Assembly (NCBI RefSeq): GCF_900142465.1
Contig: NZ_FRAX01000011.1
Span: forward strand, 1-64,000
Direction of reading: 5' to 3'
Source: Fibrobacter sp. UWH6
GTDB taxonomy: Bacteria > Fibrobacterota > Fibrobacteria > Fibrobacterales > Fibrobacteraceae
DNA length: 64,000 bases
Below, in pieces: positions 34,501-42,961 of this stretch (position 1 is its first letter; each line of letters begins with the position of its first letter). The translations under genes were made by a program, and so were the position numbers. The notes beneath the pieces are model-generated. The model worked only from the letters and a program-made list of their open reading frames with translations. It had not been told where the DNA came from and searched no databases.

Positions 34501-35055
34501 CACACGTTCCAGCTGGCGGCGGGTTTCCTTACGCTGCTGCTTATACTTGCTAACGCCGGCAGCTTCTTCGAAAAGCACGCGGCGGTCGTCGGCCTTGTCA
34601 GACAGCACAGCCTTGATCATGTCGGCGTTCATCTGGGAATACGTACTGGAACCCAGACCCGAGTCAAAAAGCAAGGCATGCACATCGCGAAGACGACATT
34701 CCTGGTTGTTAATCAGGTATTCACCGGAACCATCACGATGGACGCGACGGGTCACGATCACTTCGGAATATTCAGAATTCAAAGTTCCGTCGCTGTTATC
34801 AATCACGATGGAAACTTCGGCAAGGCTCATGGCGGCACGTTCTTCGGTACCGCTGAAAATCACGTCCTGCATCTTGCCCATACGAAGTGCGGCGGCCTTC
34901 TGTTCGCCAAGCACCCAGCGGATAGCGTCGGTAATATTGGATTTACCGCAACCGTTAGGGCCCACCACGGCGGTAAGACCCTTCGTGGGGAAGTTCACTT
35001 CGGTCCTTTGGGCAAAGGACTTAAAACCAAAAATCTTTAGCTTTGTAATCTGCAC
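31501..35055 (-). CDS. smc: Chromosome segregation ATPase Smc
   Basis: Smc is the core ATPase of bacterial condensin, which compacts and segregates chromosomes. The protein has about 1184 residues, normal for the family. It shows N-terminal Walker A (VVGPNGCGKSN, about residues 18-28) and long heptad coiled coils (about 155-500 and 660-1010). The hinge is at about 510-650 (GYNVGKALLAL, GLVSSGAATSGALSRK). At the C-terminus are the ABC signature ALSGGEHALTATALLFA, Walker B YCVLDEVDGPLDD and the His switch region. The start is chosen as GTG at 35055 because VQITKLKIFGFKSF is the usual N-terminus; a start 42 bp upstream has no support. ScpA and ScpB are not in the window. The gene appears monocistronic. 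Confidence 0.96.
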   Translation of the reverse strand: MQITKLKIFGFKSFAQRTEVNFPTKGLTAVVGPNGCGKSNITDAIRWVLGEQKAAALRMGKMQDVIFSGTEERAAMSLAEVSIVIDNSDGTLNSEYSEVIVTRRVHRDGSGEYLINNQECRLRDVHALLFDSGLGSSTYSQMNADMIKAVLSDKADDRRVLFEEAAGVSKYKQQRKETRRQLERVQMDMDRVEDNLRSVRRSVRQYETQAEKVNEFKRLSKRLRELDLSVSVDKYEDMKEGLSTLDTTTKRMNHEVESAKTNATVLQAKIDEKKLLIAEDETAYRDLERDVQKATIELNDLNNNIGRIRDVVSSLESANDRAQEEISRNQSKVEELTVERGRLEEENAALGSDNEMDELNALLERERETLQVMRDKLDDLRQQSRELSNQRLQATNKANSLKSRFERMDAEAALLQGNLTRWQGELENLNNQKNSAQDIIRDIQENMDRADEDIERLTEQKSTREERLEAGKADLQDAQKKLQNLRNEEARLQSRIDVLQSVANEGTDASRWLMENKADVVGGLLSERIEAAPEYASQVEAALGDLMDAVVVANDSAVVDVVNSMKGYNVGKALLALASDSAPAYTGTVSGEGVVGCLNDFVKADPEIGPWLSGILSRYFVVDSLQTALNFARSMRDEDLCFVAPDAIVRTSGLVSSGAATSGALSRKNEIAEALELLENAQSEASQMEDEVARIQELVDEDSQMLASLADEIREKQDMKRGGTAGLSIQNNTVQNCDRRIAQLENDIRNAESKIQAAEESKNSDAELQEASATMERVEAEYSRVNDELTEQDTMYREKEEDVRELERSANDKNARLAQNENRLKSIADQIGYLENSIRNRSEEMEKNTIAIEKNNEDGRELEIQIQSKDSALRDLEGQRDLAKEKFDLVSGDLEEWRSEVNRLRDDMIEKMKELNDVGRRQEALQANLDRLVERVTNEYNFDLSNPEDFERVEYSQPEADREIRELRGKIKELGPINVNVMEDYEDEKKRLEEVEKQFDDLDRARASLDRTITKLDDIARKRYLDTFARIQKNFQFVFSKLFLNGETKMSLIEKVDEMGKPMDILDADIEINVRPTGKKMRGIKALSGGEHALTATALLFAIYMEKPSPYCVLDEVDGPLDDANVGRFMALLREFSKQTLFIVVTHNKRTMAEADMLYGVTQEIKGISRIASVQLADATKFAI

Positions 35056-35138
35056 GGCGGCAAATTTAGAAAATAAGCAGAAAACGTTTCGCACCAACAG
35101 GTTACGAAACGTTCATAAGTCAAGCTTTACGGGAATTT

Positions 35139-35546
35139 CTAACGGAATCGATAGGTTAGCGAGTCTCCATCCGCTTCAACAACCATATAGAGGCTCCCCC
35201 CATCCAAGTCAAAGGAGCGATCATCGGCATAAACCTTGCCCGAACCGTCCTTGGATTTGGTGTACTTGAAACGGAGGGTAAATTCCCCCACCAGATCCTC
35301 TTCGACCACCCGGCTCCTTTCGCCAGGAAGGATAACTTCGTCGATCCACTTCTTGGACGTTCCATCATTGGCCAGGATATCAACTCGCACAATGGAATAA
35401 TCCTCGGTACCATTTTCAATCTGGAGTCGGCTAGAAGATTCTAGGAACCAATGGGAAATGCACCCGGTCAAGACCAATGGGAGAATGAGAATCGCAATAA
35501 GTACAGCAAACCTTGAAACAAGGAAAGACTTTATCTGCAATCGCAT
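35139..35546 (-). CDS. Small lipoprotein
   Basis: This 135-residue protein has a hydrophobic signal ending in lipobox LTGC (Cys29). A beta-rich domain follows (LQIENGTEDYSIVRVDILANDG, EFTLRFKYT). The pattern, with a polar ligand-like loop and paired strands, resembles small periplasmic immunoglobulin-like domains, but no family is recognised. Its ATG overlaps the stop of the upstream gene in TAATG, and GGGAGG precedes it, so the two are translationally coupled. Confidence 0.75.
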   Translation of the reverse strand: MRLQIKSFLVSRFAVLIAILILPLVLTGCISHWFLESSSRLQIENGTEDYSIVRVDILANDGTSKKWIDEVILPGERSRVVEEDLVGEFTLRFKYTKSKDGSGKVYADDRSFDLDGGSLYMVVEADGDSLTYRFR

Positions 35547-36730
35547 TATTTACCTCCCTTTTCGTAGCGGATACCCTTAGCCTCGATAGTCTTGGATGAT
35601 CCAGGATTCAACGAGAAACCGCTTTCTTCAGAAGACTTGGACTTATTCTTCTCCTTCAGGATTTCCGTTTCCAGGGGAGCCGTTCTTGCGGCACCGCGAC
35701 CAAACAGGAAACCATCAAGAGCGGCCAAGCCAAACTTGACTTCGGCAATGAAGGTTCCCTTGGCACCAAAGAAATTGTCATAGTCATAAGAAGAATTGTA
35801 AGCCAGACGTACAAATAATAAGTCTACGGCACCACCCCACAGCAGGTCCTTAAATCCGCTGCGCACACCGCGACGCACGCAAGTGGCTTCAAAGCCGATC
35901 ATGCGGGAAGGATCCGGATAATAGGCCAACGAAGCGGAATGGAATTCGCCATCAGGGAAATCAAAGGAGACCTTTCCATACAGACGTTGGGCAAAAAGGT
36001 TCTGCTCCCATGTGACGCGGATGGAATCTTCCCCATGACCATTATAAAATCCGATGTCAAAATTGGGCAAGTAAGTCAAAGGTCCAGAAAGGCGGCCCCC
36101 ATAAACGGAACGGCTTTCCAGGTCGAGATTCACATGGGCGTTCCGCCAGGAAGTACGGTAGAAACTTCCACTTGCGCTAAAATTGCCCCAGCGGAAATAA
36201 CCCCAGCTGTATGCCAAAGAATCGCTTTCGTCGGCATAAATATTTCCTACATGTTCAACATTGGAATGCTGCATACCGGCAGCAATTGTAGCGTTAGACT
36301 TTACATCGGTATAAACCATACCCCAAGTCGTTGTAGAACGGACCAGGGAATAATCGGTATAATGGGGGAAGAGAACGAAATCTTCGCCATCCCAACCGGA
36401 ACGGTCGAACCAAAGGACTAAACCGAAATACCTTTCGGGGCTCACATCGCCCGAGAAGAAACCAGCCATATGTTGCCTGAAAGCAAATCCATCATGTTCG
36501 CCATATTTGCTTTCTAGAGGCATCTGCTCGGCAGAAGGCAAATAGTAAAAACCGGCATCGATATAACCACCACGCCCCCCACGCAAAATCTGGGAGATTT
36601 CGGTCAACTGACGGTCACGAGTTACGGCACCACCGGCAGAAAGTGCTTCTGGAGTCACACTATCTGCAAAGGAAAAAGTGGTTGCAGCAAGCAACACAGC
36701 CAGACCTTTAAAAAGATTTCCGATTCGCAT
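35546..36730 (-). CDS. Exported protein, probable outer-membrane beta-barrel
   Basis: This 394-residue protein has a signal peptide (MRIGNLFKGLAVLLAATTFSFA). The middle is full of alternating aromatic and polar residues in short strands (YSWGYFRWGNFSASGSFYR, RVTWEQNLFAQRLYGKVSF), as in outer-membrane barrels. It ends in a Lys/Ser-rich tail, so the usual C-terminal aromatic residue is missing. No family is recognised. It is the first gene of a leftward pair with the small lipoprotein, suggesting that the two act together in the envelope. Confidence 0.65.
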   Translation of the reverse strand: MRIGNLFKGLAVLLAATTFSFADSVTPEALSAGGAVTRDRQLTEISQILRGGRGGYIDAGFYYLPSAEQMPLESKYGEHDGFAFRQHMAGFFSGDVSPERYFGLVLWFDRSGWDGEDFVLFPHYTDYSLVRSTTTWGMVYTDVKSNATIAAGMQHSNVEHVGNIYADESDSLAYSWGYFRWGNFSASGSFYRTSWRNAHVNLDLESRSVYGGRLSGPLTYLPNFDIGFYNGHGEDSIRVTWEQNLFAQRLYGKVSFDFPDGEFHSASLAYYPDPSRMIGFEATCVRRGVRSGFKDLLWGGAVDLLFVRLAYNSSYDYDNFFGAKGTFIAEVKFGLAALDGFLFGRGAARTAPLETEILKEKNKSKSSEESGFSLNPGSSKTIEAKGIRYEKGGK

Positions 36731-36775
36731 AACCCAAATCTAGAAAATGCCGGGGAAAAATTTATATTTGCGCCC

Positions 36776-37660
36776 ATGAACGAGCAAGAAAAAGCACAGG
36801 AACAGAACAAGGCCCTGATCGCCGCATGGAGCGATCATTCCCGCATGTGGAAAGACAACACCTGGGTCTACCCCGTCATTAGCCGTCGCGCAGGCGGTTT
36901 ATCGGTAGGTATAAACCTAAATCCCGACCACAAATGTTCCTTCGCCTGTGCCTACTGCCAGAGCGGCCCGCAAGAAGGTCACGAAAGTGTCGCCATCGAT
37001 ATCGACGGCGTGGAGCGGGAGCTTCGTCAATTCCTGGAATTCTACAAGTCCGGCGAATTCAGCAAGTGCGATTTCTTTGGACACGTTCCCGAAGACAAAA
37101 AGATTCTAAAGGACATCTGCCTTTCTGGCGATGGAGAATCCACCATCGTCAAGGAATTCCCCGAAGTGTGCAAGCGCATGCGCAAACTCCAGAAGGAAAA
37201 CGAAGGGCAGTTCAAGCTCCGCCTGATTACAAACGCCAGCCGCCTCGGGAACGAGAAAGTCGAAGATGCCCTGGCCTACCTGCTGGAAAGTGACGGTGAA
37301 ATCTGGGCCAAGCTGGACGCCGGTACCGAAGAATGGTACAAGCGCATGAACCGCTCCGCAGTCAAGTTCGAAACCATCCTGAACAACCTGGAAAAGGTCA
37401 TCAAGCTGTACCCCATCTGCATCCAGACCATGTTATGCAGCCTTCAGGGAGACGTTCCCACCGACGCAGAAATCGAACAGTACATCGGACACCTCCAGCG
37501 AATTTACGCAGCGGCACCCAAGAACTTCGTAGAAGTTCAGCTGTACACCGTTATCCGTCAGACGGCCACTCCCGACGTCCTCCCTCTCCCCAAGGAATTC
37601 CTGGAAGCGGTCGCCAAAAAGATTAACGAAAAATTGCCGGTACAGGTTCGAATTTTCTAA
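36776..37660 (+). CDS. Radical SAM protein
   Basis: This 294-residue enzyme has the radical SAM cluster motif CSFACAYCQ (about residues 54-62, CxxxCxxC) that binds a 4Fe-4S cluster and SAM. Downstream are the glycine-rich CLSGDGESTI and a barrel with LRLITNASRLGNEKV and IWAKLDAGTEEWYKRMN. The layout resembles COG0731 Fe-S oxidoreductases (TYW1-related), but the flavodoxin domain of TYW1 is absent. The substrate is unknown. It is divergent from the envelope pair with 45 bp between starts, so the promoters overlap. It ends at the terminator at 37687. Confidence 0.85.
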   Translation: MNEQEKAQEQNKALIAAWSDHSRMWKDNTWVYPVISRRAGGLSVGINLNPDHKCSFACAYCQSGPQEGHESVAIDIDGVERELRQFLEFYKSGEFSKCDFFGHVPEDKKILKDICLSGDGESTIVKEFPEVCKRMRKLQKENEGQFKLRLITNASRLGNEKVEDALAYLLESDGEIWAKLDAGTEEWYKRMNRSAVKFETILNNLEKVIKLYPICIQTMLCSLQGDVPTDAEIEQYIGHLQRIYAAAPKNFVEVQLYTVIRQTATPDVLPLPKEFLEAVAKKINEKLPVQVRIF

Positions 37661-37686
37661 AGTAAAATTAAACCATATAACGAAAG

Positions 37687-37713
37687 AAGCCCGCGTCGAA
37701 GCGGGCTTTTCTT
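37687..37713. terminator. Rho-independent terminator
   Basis: AAGCCCGC pairs with GCGGGCTT around six bases, followed by TTCTT. It may work in both directions between convergent genes. Confidence 0.85.
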
Positions 37714-37762
37714 AATTTCGCCAAATTTCAAAATCAGCAAAATTGCCGTCGCGGCACTCGCC

Positions 37763-38353
37763 TTAGATCAACTCTTCAGGCGGGAGGTTTGTGTCGGCTT
37801 CCGGTTCCTGGTAGCAGGTTTCGGGAATCTGAACCTGGTTCTGGAAATAGGCACGATGGGCGGCGATTACCTTTTCGCGGGCAAAGGCGGCATCCTTCCA
37901 TTCACCAATCTGAACATCCTTGCCTTCCAGTTCCTTGTAGTTCTGGAAGAAGTTCTTGGTAATGCGGAGGAACATCTGGTCCACATCCCTGATGTCGTGA
38001 ATGGGGCGCGGGTTAAATACGGGAACGCCAAGAACCTTGTAGTCCTTCTTGCCGCCGTCGGTCATGTCCAGAGCGCCAACCACGCGGCAACTGCAGACGG
38101 TACCGGTCATCATGGAGGCGGGGCTGTAAATCAGCATATCCAGAGCATCGCCATCATCGGCCTTGGTGCTGGGGATAAAGCCATAAGTACAGGGGTAGCT
38201 CATGGAGCTCAGAAGGCAACGATCCAAGCGGAAAACATGAAGACGTTCATCATATTCGTACTTCAAATTGGTGTCCTTACCAATTTCCACAACACAATCC
38301 ACTTCGTACGGATATTTCTTGCCGATGGGCAAATCCAAATAGTTAATAGCCAT
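37763..38353 (-). CDS. ppa: Inorganic pyrophosphatase (family I)
   Basis: The enzyme hydrolyses pyrophosphate to drive biosynthesis. The signature DDGDALDMLIY (about residues 65-75) holds the metal-binding Asp residues, preceded by YPCTYGFIPST. Further conserved parts are VLGVPVFNPR and FFQNYKELEGK. About 196 residues is close to the family's usual 175-200. The start at 38353 (MAINYLDLP) has GTAGGAG upstream; an earlier start adds seven basic residues without support. The C-terminus extends slightly (QEPEADTNLPPEEL). Confidence 0.93.
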   Translation of the reverse strand: MAINYLDLPIGKKYPYEVDCVVEIGKDTNLKYEYDERLHVFRLDRCLLSSMSYPCTYGFIPSTKADDGDALDMLIYSPASMMTGTVCSCRVVGALDMTDGGKKDYKVLGVPVFNPRPIHDIRDVDQMFLRITKNFFQNYKELEGKDVQIGEWKDAAFAREKVIAAHRAYFQNQVQIPETCYQEPEADTNLPPEELI

Positions 38354-38504
38354 TTTTCTCCTACGAGAACTCACCTTGAGTTCTTCATCTTTTGATAATC
38401 CATCAAATTTTGTAATAAGAATTTAGTATTATAATCCTATACGTCAAGCGGTAAGGGGTCTAACATTGAGATAATGTTGTTCTCGCTCACCGTTTTCTCA
38501 ACAT

Positions 38505-40850
38505 CTAGAGGATATAGGGGCGTGCCTGCTTGAACATCAGTTCGCGTTCGTCGCCCATCACCTTAAATTCAATATCCAAAATCAGCTCATCGGCGCTCTT
38601 CTTGTAGAGTTTGGCGAAATGAGTCTGGATTTTCTCGACGAAGCCATAGAGTTCCGTCACCTCGGAATCAGTCAAGACGGGTTCATCCGGAGACAACGTG
38701 GAGCTCTGCAGAAGAACCTTCTGAACGCCCTTGGCCGCAGGAACGATAGAGAAAATTTCGGGTCTGGAATTGTTTTCGGGATTCGTAATGGAAACTTCAC
38801 CCTTCTGCACATTCACATAAATGCCGGCAACAGAGAAGTCTGCGATGTTCTGGGTAACAATGACACCATTGGCAGCTTCATCGATGAAGGCTCCATGTAC
38901 GGCAACAGCCATCTGCACAGAGAAATGGTCGATGTTCCACAGGGTTCGTTCCTCGTAGGCCTTAAAGCTCCAAACCGAGGCCCAGACCTTACGAATTTCA
39001 TCGGAGGGCAAATCCTTAGGCTCGCGGGTCGCCTTTACTGACTTATAAAGTCCTGCGCCATTAAATTCATCAAGGTCTTCGGAGTTCGTGCTGGAACGCA
39101 AGCGCACCGGAGTCTCCCCAAAAATCTTGTAGACCTTTTCATCCAGTTCCGTACCGAATTTTTCGTCTACGGGAATATGGCGGATCATGTAACGGATATT
39201 ATCAAGAACAGCTTCCCTTGTACGGGTATCTGATTCAAACTTTTCGTCAGCAGTTACAGCGGCGATGTACTTTTTCAGCGGCAAGGAATCGTCCTTGACA
39301 GCAGACTCGCACAGGGTCTCGATGTAATCGCAAATTTCAGAAGAGCGACCTTCCTTCTTGCAATCCTTTTGAGAGCGAAGGCAAAGAGATTCCGTCACCT
39401 GGGCATAGCTCATGAAATTATCGTAATGATAGAACGGTACCGCAAAACCATCAGGAGAATTTTCGGGAATAAACTTTTGAAGTTCAGCCAGGTTTGCTGC
39501 CTTGACGCCTACGAATCCCGCAGAATTAAAACCAAGATCCTTGAAATCGGGGAATCCCTTTTCGCTCAAGTCATAAGAGAGGATCATCTTTTCTTTCTTG
39601 AGACTTTCCCAATATTCCTTAGCTTCTTTCAAGGTCGTCTTTTCTACGGTATAGGACGCGGTGCTGACCGTCAGCTTCACCAGGCTATCGCAAAGAGCCA
39701 GAAGGGAGTCCGGCAGTTCATGCCCGTTAAAGGCTATGTTGGGAGTCTTACGAGCCTTGGCCGCAAGGTTCACATGAGAAAGCGGAGTCTGGGCATCCTT
39801 GCTGATAGCGCCAGCCACCAGCGGAATTTCGGCAGGCAGGGTTTCAAGAATTAAAATATCATGGGAAGAAACAATAGCCGTATCCAGTTCATCGGCGGTA
39901 AACTTTCTGAGAGTACCGTAAGCGACACCCGTATTCATAATCTGAAGACTGACGTCTCCAAAGATTTGGGCATGAGTGTACACGGGAACGTCTAACCGTT
40001 TAAATTCATCAGCGTAATCTTCGGCCGCAGATTCGGCCACGCTACCCGACGGCATATAATACAGGCGATTCTTTTTTGTTCCCACATTCAGGAACTGCAG
40101 ACGGGATTCAATAATGCGATGAGTTTTCGCCACCAGTTCTGCACTAATCTTGTCTGTCGGGAAGAACGTCAGGGCGATCATGGAATCTTGAGCCGCATAA
40201 TAGACTAACGTTCCAGCCACAGTCTTCTTTTTCGTGCTGTAATAAACATCGCTTTCAAATTCCGACAAGCTTCGGGAATCCTTCAGCACCTTCTTTGCAA
40301 ATTCATAATGCAGAGAATGCTTGCCGGTATTCTGCAAATGCAGCACAGGCTTCTTGGAATCAAAATCCGTAATGATGAATTTGACCAGGTAGCTTCGGCC
40401 AATTTCAGTCGACGACTTATAAGCCTTCTTCAAGAAAGCATCGTAACCTTCATCAGCAGTAAATCCAGAAGCTTCATCTGCAGTATTCTTGAATTCGTCT
40501 AGGCGACTCAAGGAAACATCGATATTACGATCCCTGTCCGCGCCCAGCTTTCCGGCAAAGAATTCGTTTCCCCAGGCCTTCACCACCACATCGGCAGAAT
40601 CGCCTACGTCAAAGGAAATAGAGACACCCGAAGAAGTACACTTCAGATTGTCACTATCCGATCCCGGACATAAAATTTGCTGTTCATCGACTCCGACAAA
40701 AAAACTCTCAAGTTTCGCACCAGAAGCGTTAATATGCAGACCAGAAAATTCCTCGTTCACCGAAGAAGAACTGTCATCGGAACAAGCCGAAAAAAAGGCC
40801 ACTGCGCTTAGTGTGGCCATAAAACAATTACGATATTTTTTCAGATTAAT
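38505..40850 (-). CDS. Lipoprotein with PEP-synthase-like phosphohistidine and ATP-grasp domains
   Basis: This protein of about 781 residues has a lipobox SAC (FFSACSDD) after a short signal peptide. About residues 310-400 contain a swivelling phosphohistidine domain with the His in TPLSHVNLAAKARKTPNI. From about 450 it has the PPDK/PEP-synthase N-terminal ATP-binding domain (VGVKAANLAELQKF, then RLRSSTNSEDLDEFNGAGLYKS near 605). In PEP synthase the ATP domain comes first; here the order is reversed. The PEP/pyruvate barrel is absent. Export of an ATP-dependent module is odd, since the periplasm has no ATP; the catalytic residues may have been kept for a structural or binding role. The start overlaps the upstream lipoprotein stop (ATGATTAA), showing coupling. 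Confidence 0.8.
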   Translation of the reverse strand: MNLKKYRNCFMATLSAVAFFSACSDDSSSSVNEEFSGLHINASGAKLESFFVGVDEQQILCPGSDSDNLKCTSSGVSISFDVGDSADVVVKAWGNEFFAGKLGADRDRNIDVSLSRLDEFKNTADEASGFTADEGYDAFLKKAYKSSTEIGRSYLVKFIITDFDSKKPVLHLQNTGKHSLHYEFAKKVLKDSRSLSEFESDVYYSTKKKTVAGTLVYYAAQDSMIALTFFPTDKISAELVAKTHRIIESRLQFLNVGTKKNRLYYMPSGSVAESAAEDYADEFKRLDVPVYTHAQIFGDVSLQIMNTGVAYGTLRKFTADELDTAIVSSHDILILETLPAEIPLVAGAISKDAQTPLSHVNLAAKARKTPNIAFNGHELPDSLLALCDSLVKLTVSTASYTVEKTTLKEAKEYWESLKKEKMILSYDLSEKGFPDFKDLGFNSAGFVGVKAANLAELQKFIPENSPDGFAVPFYHYDNFMSYAQVTESLCLRSQKDCKKEGRSSEICDYIETLCESAVKDDSLPLKKYIAAVTADEKFESDTRTREAVLDNIRYMIRHIPVDEKFGTELDEKVYKIFGETPVRLRSSTNSEDLDEFNGAGLYKSVKATREPKDLPSDEIRKVWASVWSFKAYEERTLWNIDHFSVQMAVAVHGAFIDEAANGVIVTQNIADFSVAGIYVNVQKGEVSITNPENNSRPEIFSIVPAAKGVQKVLLQSSTLSPDEPVLTDSEVTELYGFVEKIQTHFAKLYKKSADELILDIEFKVMGDERELMFKQARPYIL

Positions 40851-41487
40851 CATCAAAATCACCAGGGCACTTTTCAAAAGTATCATCAAAGCTACTTACG
40901 CGGCCCTTTTCATCAACATTTCTACAGACAACAGGCAAGGAGCGTTCTGAAGTGCAACCATCCTTGATTTCAGTTTCACCGTCAGCCTTGAAAACCTGCA
41001 GACAGTCCATTTCCTGGCAAGAACGCCATCCAAAGCCAAAGGAAGAGTGGTAAAACTTGAACACCTTGTCCTTGTAGGTAAAGGAGATGTTATCGTTATG
41101 ATGGTTTCCACCCCAGCTATACTCGGCCTTAGAAACAGGCACCATTTTACCATTCACATAAAGCTCAGCTTTTTCAGTTTCAGAGGAAACCGGAACAACA
41201 GACATGAACATTTTCGCTTCGTCTACAGAAGACTGAATGTAGAAGTAACCATCTTCACCTTCGTAGTTAAAAGTGCAAATCCAATCCTGCTGCATGAATT
41301 TTTCAGAAGCAGGCTTGCCATCTTCGTCGGTATAGGAAACCTTCACGGAATCCGGCTTACGGACTTCGAAGATGGACATGGGATCATCGTTCTTTACGGG
41401 ATCTGCAGAAGAGTTGGAAGAGGAATCATCACCGCAGGCAGCAAATAAAGCAAGTGCGCCAATGGACAGGATAAATTTTAAGTTCAT
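40846..41487 (-). CDS. Lipoprotein of unknown function
   Basis: This 213-residue lipoprotein has lipobox FAAC (Cys18), then GDDSSSNSSA. The mature part contains several Cys (WICTF, SCQEMDCLQVF, GCTSE, VVCRN, KCPGD) that may form disulphides. A block DNISFTYKDKVFKFYHSSFGFGW is beta-rich. It is the first gene of a coupled leftward pair with the PEP-synthase-like lipoprotein. The overlapping start implies matched expression and perhaps a complex. No family recognised. Confidence 0.7.
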   Translation of the reverse strand: MNLKFILSIGALALFAACGDDSSSNSSADPVKNDDPMSIFEVRKPDSVKVSYTDEDGKPASEKFMQQDWICTFNYEGEDGYFYIQSSVDEAKMFMSVVPVSSETEKAELYVNGKMVPVSKAEYSWGGNHHNDNISFTYKDKVFKFYHSSFGFGWRSCQEMDCLQVFKADGETEIKDGCTSERSLPVVCRNVDEKGRVSSFDDTFEKCPGDFDD

Positions 41488-41550
41488 ATTTTCTACTCCT
41501 AATTTTTTGAAATAAAATAAAAAAAAATTTATAAATCGTAAATCAAGAAA

Positions 41551-42873
41551 TTATCGACTGCGCCAGCGGGCAGAAGTCGTCTTGTCGAAAAGTCCGAAAT
41601 AGAACTTAGGTTCCTTACGGTCAGGGCTATAGCCTACTTCAAAACGCACACGGTCCAAGGCGGGAATCACCAAGTGCAGGCCACCGTAAACGGCACCTTC
41701 ATAGTTCTTCCAGCTTGGCGAACCTTTGTCCCAAAGCAGACTTCCATCAAGGCCAGCCACCAGCTGCAAACCATAGAAGAAATTGATTCCCCAGAGAGAA
41801 GCCGCCTTACGTTCGCGCAACACAAAACGTTCTTCCAGAGTCAGAAGAGCCTCGTGGACGCCTAAACTATTGCTGTCGGCTTCATGTCCGCGGAAGGTAT
41901 TGGTTCCGCCATGATAGAAATAATCGTAACGTTCTACATCGCCTGGACGAATACGAACAAGAGCCGTAGCCCCAGTAATAAAGCGCCATGCCGTATAATA
42001 GGCGCGTGCATCCGTCAGCAGTTCCCAGTAGTTCTCGCCGCCCATGTCGTCACAGCTTTCCACAGTACAATCAGCATCATGATCGTCTCCATAGCCTACG
42101 TGAGTCATCATGTACTCAAAATACACACCCTTGCGGCTGTCCAGTTTACTATCGCGGAAATCAAAGGCAAAGCCAAGGCCCGCTTCGGGAAGCCACGCCG
42201 CCTTCTCCAAATAACGAACCGCCACCGTTCCCAGCAGCGAAAGTCGGGAAAGCACCTGATATTCTACATCCAGATCGGCCAGGTAGCTATCGTCCTGAAA
42301 GGAACGCAAGTCATCCCAGCTATCGGTCCGCAAGAATTCGAAATTCCAGCCCACCGGGAGTCCAAACAAGTACGGCGAACTTGCATAGAAGGCATATTCG
42401 TTGCTTTCAAAAATCGGGTCAATTGCAGTACGGTACTGGACCTCGGCACGAATGTCCTCACCAAGCACATTGAGATTTGCCAAGGCAAGGCCGATCATGA
42501 GCCCGTCGCGGTCAGTCGTCTTCCCCGCCGGAGCGGGAATCCAGCGGAAAATTTCCTTGAAGGAATAATGAAGGACCATCCCGCCGCCATTATCGGCACT
42601 TTCACAGTTTGCGGAAATCTCCGTGAATAAATCCAGATCCTGAAGTTTTAATTTTTCAGACTCAAATTTCTCTGTAGAAAAGGGTTCGCCTTCACGATTC
42701 TGCAATTCACGCAGCACCACGCGTTCATTTGTATGTTCTAGACCACCCAGTTCTATTTTCTTGATAATCGACCCATCAACACAGACAGCACCAACAGACG
42801 GGACCATCAAAAAAAGCGCCAACAAAAGCAGCAAGGCTTCCAAAAAGTGTAATGGGGCAAAAACTATCTTCAC
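41551..42873 (-). CDS. Omp85-family outer-membrane protein with one POTRA domain
   Basis: This 440-residue protein has a signal peptide, then a single POTRA-like domain at about residues 38-110 (IKKIELGGLEHTNERVVLRELQNREG, LFTEIS). A C-terminal beta-barrel of the bacterial surface antigen (Omp85) type follows, with the family loop GGTNTFRGH (about 330). BamA has five POTRA domains and TamA three, so this is a short member. Short forms include TamA-like and patatin-linked barrels, and two-partner secretion pores. The end TTSARWRSR lacks a terminal aromatic residue. It may insert or translocate a protein across the outer membrane. The two lipoprotein genes lie downstream on the same strand, 63 bp away. 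Confidence 0.82.
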   Translation of the reverse strand: MKIVFAPLHFLEALLLLLALFLMVPSVGAVCVDGSIIKKIELGGLEHTNERVVLRELQNREGEPFSTEKFESEKLKLQDLDLFTEISANCESADNGGGMVLHYSFKEIFRWIPAPAGKTTDRDGLMIGLALANLNVLGEDIRAEVQYRTAIDPIFESNEYAFYASSPYLFGLPVGWNFEFLRTDSWDDLRSFQDDSYLADLDVEYQVLSRLSLLGTVAVRYLEKAAWLPEAGLGFAFDFRDSKLDSRKGVYFEYMMTHVGYGDDHDADCTVESCDDMGGENYWELLTDARAYYTAWRFITGATALVRIRPGDVERYDYFYHGGTNTFRGHEADSNSLGVHEALLTLEERFVLRERKAASLWGINFFYGLQLVAGLDGSLLWDKGSPSWKNYEGAVYGGLHLVIPALDRVRFEVGYSPDRKEPKFYFGLFDKTTSARWRSR

Positions 42874-42961
42874 AAATCCTCAAATTTATAGTACAAAGAT
42901 AAAAAAACACATTTCATTTTTTCTATCTTTGGCTTCGTCAAGGAGAAAACCCGAGGTTTTT

